Source: Laburnicola sp. R22_1 (Eukaryota; Ascomycota; Dothideomycetes; Pleosporales; Didymosphaeriaceae). From it: a DNA stretch of 64,000 nucleotides. Of the stretch, positions 60,640 through 64,000 are shown one piece after another. The stretch's first letter is position 1; the number at the start of each line of letters is the position of its first letter. The translations under genes were made by a program, and so were the position numbers. Under the pieces are notes generated by a model. It saw nothing but the letters and a program-made list of their open reading frames with translations, did not search any database and was not told the DNA's origin. The stretch spans positions 2,542,001-2,606,000 of the forward strand of contig JACONQ010000005.1 in the NCBI GenBank assembly GCA_014281115.1. Direction: 5' to 3'.

Positions 60640-63600
60640 GTAAAGTATTAAACATTAGAGCCTATTAGCCTTTATATCCAGCTCTTAACTTAGACTGTTA
60701 ACTTATTCCTATTAATAAGGTGCTTAAGGGCGTAGTTTAGTAATGCCTTAGTAAAAGCGTCCATAGGATTGTCTTTACTATTAATCTAGTAGATCTTAGT
60801 AATCTCGCGATGCTTGTATAACTAGCGCAATGCCATAATGTCGATTATAAGGCGCTTTTTCTTTATTGTCCTAAGCTTTACTAGACACTTATACAGCGAG
60901 TACGAATCTGTGTAGATAACTAAGGAAATTGCAAGTAGTTTAAGGCGTTTTGTAATTATCCTTAAGGTGGTTGTAATAGCAATGCTAATATTAAAACTAT
61001 TAACTATGCTATAGATTTCTAAGGCTAGTACGCTTTATATAACGCGTTTATATTTTGTAGAGCTATAGTAAATTATATTACTATAGATTGTAAAGGTGTT
61101 ATTAACGTCTATAGACTTATTAATAAGTATTAATATAAAGCCTAGCTGCGAACTAAGGTTCTTATTATTAGTAAATAAGCCGTCTATAAAGACTATTAAC
61201 TTGGCATTAATAAGGTTAATAGGTACGTAGCGCAGACCGCGGTCGAGGTTCTCTATCTGCTATTTAAGCCGCTTGTTAAGCGCTCTAATATCCTTATTCG
61301 AAGGTTGCTGCGCTTACGCGGCTATAGACAAATTAAAAGAAGTCTCTAGTTAGTATATTAAGGCGATATACGCCCTGCGAGCGCGCTGTTCTGTGTACTA
61401 TTGCGCGCGATTGTGCGCCTTAATATCCACAAGCTTAATCTTTTCTCCTTATCCCTTCTACTTAAGGTTTAAAATCGCTTTACTATTTTCTATTATAAGT
61501 GTACAACTGTTAAAGTCTAGTTGCACGTCTAGTATTAGAATAGTCTTTGGCTTTAATTAGAACTATGCGTCCTTAAGCTTTTTCTCTTTAAGTGACGAGA
61601 ATGCGGCTGTCCTAAGTATAAGGATATTGTTAATCTATATACTAATAAGTCTAAAGGCGTCTGCGTCCCTATTTGTAACTAATAAGTAAGGGTTATACGT
61701 TAATATAGACATGTCTAATTTCTTATAGTAATGTCTGTGGTATATTGTCATTCTATATAGCGGTTTAATCACGTGAAGCAGCGTGCCTTTTAGATATTTT
61801 AACACTAGTTCTAAGGAGAGATGTGCAAGAATTGTCCTCTAGAGATTTATCTACGCTTAAGAGTATGTCTACATTATATCGCGCAGCTTAATAGTCATTT
61901 TACATTGTATAAGTATAGACGCCAGGGCCATAATTAGACGCTAGCTATAGTGTTAAATAGTTAGAGACTGTGTTAAAATAGCTTCCTTATTGTAGTCCTG
62001 GTAGCCTTAGATAACTAGACAGAATTTCTTATAGGGCTTAGTTGTTTTTTCTTTAATCTCTTATATAAGATATAATTTAAAAATTCGGATTCCGCTGTGC
62101 AATTTCTTATTATATAGTTTAAACTCGAACACTCTATAGCCTACAAGGTTACTAATCTCTTAATTATTAGACGCCTTAAAGGGTGCGCCTGGGATCGTAA
62201 TAACCTTATCGTTACGTAGCTTAATCGCTAGCTTAACGTATCCGTGCGCGTGATGCGCCGCTTTTTACTAGGAAAATCAAGAAAAACAAGGAAGTTTAAA
62301 GCAGTATAACTCTTTAACTACCTTTCCTTTTTAAAATCTTCCTTTATTAAAGTTATTAAGAAAGACCGTCTCTATAACCTTAGAATTTTAGTTTTCTAAT
62401 AATAATTAGTTTTAAGAAAAAAGTATAAAAGTGCTAAAGTTTAAGTTCCTAAAATTTAAAAATAATACTTTTAGGTGTAAAGTATACTATTTAGAATATA
62501 ATTTATATTAGAACTTTTTCTTATAAAGAGCTACTTAAGAAGATAGATTATCTTTCCTAATTTATTTTTCTTAAAAAATAAAAAGATAATCTAACTTTTT
62601 AGTTAAGAGTTTTATTAAAAAGAATCTAATATAAAATGTGTTCTAAATAGTATACTTTACACCTAAAAAAGTATTATTTTAAATTTTAGGACTTAAACTT
62701 TAGCACTTTTATACTTGTTTCTTAAAACTAATTATTATTAGAAACTAAAATTCTAAGGTTATAGAGATGGTCTTTCTTAATAACTTTAATAAAGGAAGAT
62801 TCTAAAAAGAAAAGGTAGTTAAAGAATTATACTACTTTAAACTTCCTTATTTTTCTTAATTTTCCTAGTAAAAAGCGGCGCATCACGCGAATCCGCGTAT
62901 TATGCGCACGGACACATTATAGTTAGCCTTCTTCTTCTTAGTCATATATATATTCGCCTTGCGCTTATTTTTTTAATTCTAGAGGATGGCCTCTCTTACT
63001 TAGTTGCATTACTATAGGTACTTCTACATTTGTAGGTGGCTTATATCGTACGTATAGTGTATTAGAATTACTCTAGAGGTAGTCTAGTCTATAGTATGGC
63101 TTAATAATAGTTAATCTAAATATTATTAGACTATTAACTATATTAATAGTAATGTTGTAGCTATCTATGCTAGCAATTTTATATAGGCTATTTAAGCTAT
63201 TACTTTCTCTCTAGATTAAAATCTCGCTTTATAGCGAGAGTGCGAGTACGTCTTTAGTAGCAGGTCTGTTCTAGGTGTTTAGGGCATCTGCGACCTAGCG
63301 CTCTGCAGCGATCTTACGTAGGGCTTTTATCGTCTTTTAAATGGCCTTGCTGCGCTTAACTATTAATAGTAATAGTGATAACTCTATTGTTATACGTGGG
63401 TACGCCCTAAAGATTAGTAGAGTTAGGACTAGCCTATTAGGGCTGGCTGTATTATTAACGGCTTTCACAGCCATCTAGAGAATCACCTTATTAGATATAG
63501 TACTAGCGAGCTTAATATAAAGTATATCCTATACGCGGTGTAGGGGCGTATAATACCTCTTAGTCTTGCCTATAGACTAGTGCGTCTCTATAGACACTTG

Positions 63601-64000
63601 TTTATACGTTACTCCTATAATCTTTATCTTAGCGCGGAACTTTGCGCTTATAAAGTTAGTGCCTGCATTATATATAATAATATCTAGCGGGCCTTAGTAG
63701 GTGTTAATCTATAATATTTGTAGTGCCTTCCACATCTTCTTGGCTAAAATAGCGCTAAGAAACTTCGCGCCTTAAAACGCAATAGACGCATTAACCACAT
63801 ATAGTATAGGCTTATTGCCTAGGTATATTATATTAATAAGAATTTTATAATTAAAGTAGTGGTTATTCTTAAGAATAAACTTAAATTAGCGTGGCGCGGA
63901 GCTATTTAGTTAACAATAATAATAGAACTTTATAATTTTCTTAAGAGTTTTTTCTTTAAAGTTGTTATAACTAGTATTCTTTATTAGCTTAACTAGTCGT
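60640..64000 (-). pseudogene. Copia-2 pol relic (integrase, RT, RNase H)
   Basis: Reading leftward, the integrase core lies at about 63,800-63,550, with the acidic triad replaced: VVNASIAF and YNAGTNF (Asp to Asn, twice) and GKTKRYY (Glu to Lys). After the MITE the RT region (62,230-61,450) shows KYLKGTLLHVIKPLY and an active site reading INNI (both Asp to Asn) near 61,625-61,640. RNase H and the C-terminus (DNPMDAFTKA near 60,745) come last. Stops are TAG/TAA. The encoded enzymes would have made and integrated cDNA; none can be active. Confidence 0.8.
62236..62917. mobile_element. Foldback MITE, copy 2 (full-length hairpin)
   Basis: Ends ACGTATCCGTG and the reverse complement of ATGTGTCCGTG, flanked by TA. 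682 bp, self-complementary over nearly its whole length. The asymmetric core near 62,510-62,625 is the reverse complement of the core of copy 1, so the two copies are in opposite orientation. Inserted in the Copia-2 pol relic. Confidence 0.9.

Larger units (their letters stand above)
60381..64000 (-). mobile_element. Copia-2: Ty1/Copia retrotransposon, runs off the window
   Basis: Minus-strand element. Its 3' LTR is 60,381-60,578; RNase H, RT and integrase follow toward the right edge, interrupted by MITE copy 2 at 62,236-62,917. The 5' part and LTR are outside the window. Confidence 0.85.

Overview
The window looks like a chromosome segment of a filamentous ascomycete. The short spliced introns, fungal gene families and AT-rich blocks saturated with C-to-T/G-to-A changes fit a Dothideomycete such as a Pleosporales species; that placement is inference. 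The DNA is sharply two-phased. A gene island of ordinary base composition (about 24.9-36.2 kb) is embedded in AT-rich blocks (0.8-24.9 kb and 36.2-64 kb) made of transposable-element relics damaged by repeat-induced point mutation (RIP). In the relics CA/TG pairs have largely become TA, and nearly all stops are TAG or TAA where Gln or Trp codons are expected.

Left block: a truncated Tc1-like element (1-770); a truncated pogo/Fot1-like copy (1,107-1,680) abutting a ~99-bp tandem repeat; a Ty3/Gypsy chromovirus, Gypsy-1 (3,991-12,135), heavily RIPed at its 5' end and nearly clean at its 3' end; a Tc1-like element (13,417-15,634) interrupted by a 699-bp foldback MITE; a possible helicase relic; a second pogo-like family (18,731-20,601); and a pure (TAG)68 microsatellite.

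Gene island: three well-supported genes. These are a MATE-family transporter (minus, 2 exons), a flavin-reductase-domain protein (minus, 2 exons) and nuclear poly(A) polymerase (plus, 5 exons). Long gene-poor flanks hold one or two doubtful small ORFs. The three genes share no evident pathway.

Right block: a nested stack. A Ty1/Copia relic (Copia-1) is split by a Tc1/mariner element with DD34E spacing (37,957-40,874) and by a complete second chromovirus, Gypsy-2 (41,249-50,636, TSD ATAAT). Gypsy-2 itself holds a solo LTR of the Gypsy-1 family (TSD AATAG) and a pogo-like element. Further right are a second mariner (54,064-56,266), another pogo-like copy (56,783-58,996) and a minus-strand Copia-2 (60,381 to the window end) carrying a second foldback MITE in the opposite orientation. 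No intact effector-like gene, tRNA, rRNA or CRISPR array was seen. The most unusual items are the full-length hairpin MITE family, the RIP polarity inside Gypsy-1, the apparent RIP sequence context, and the repeated loss of catalytic acidic residues.
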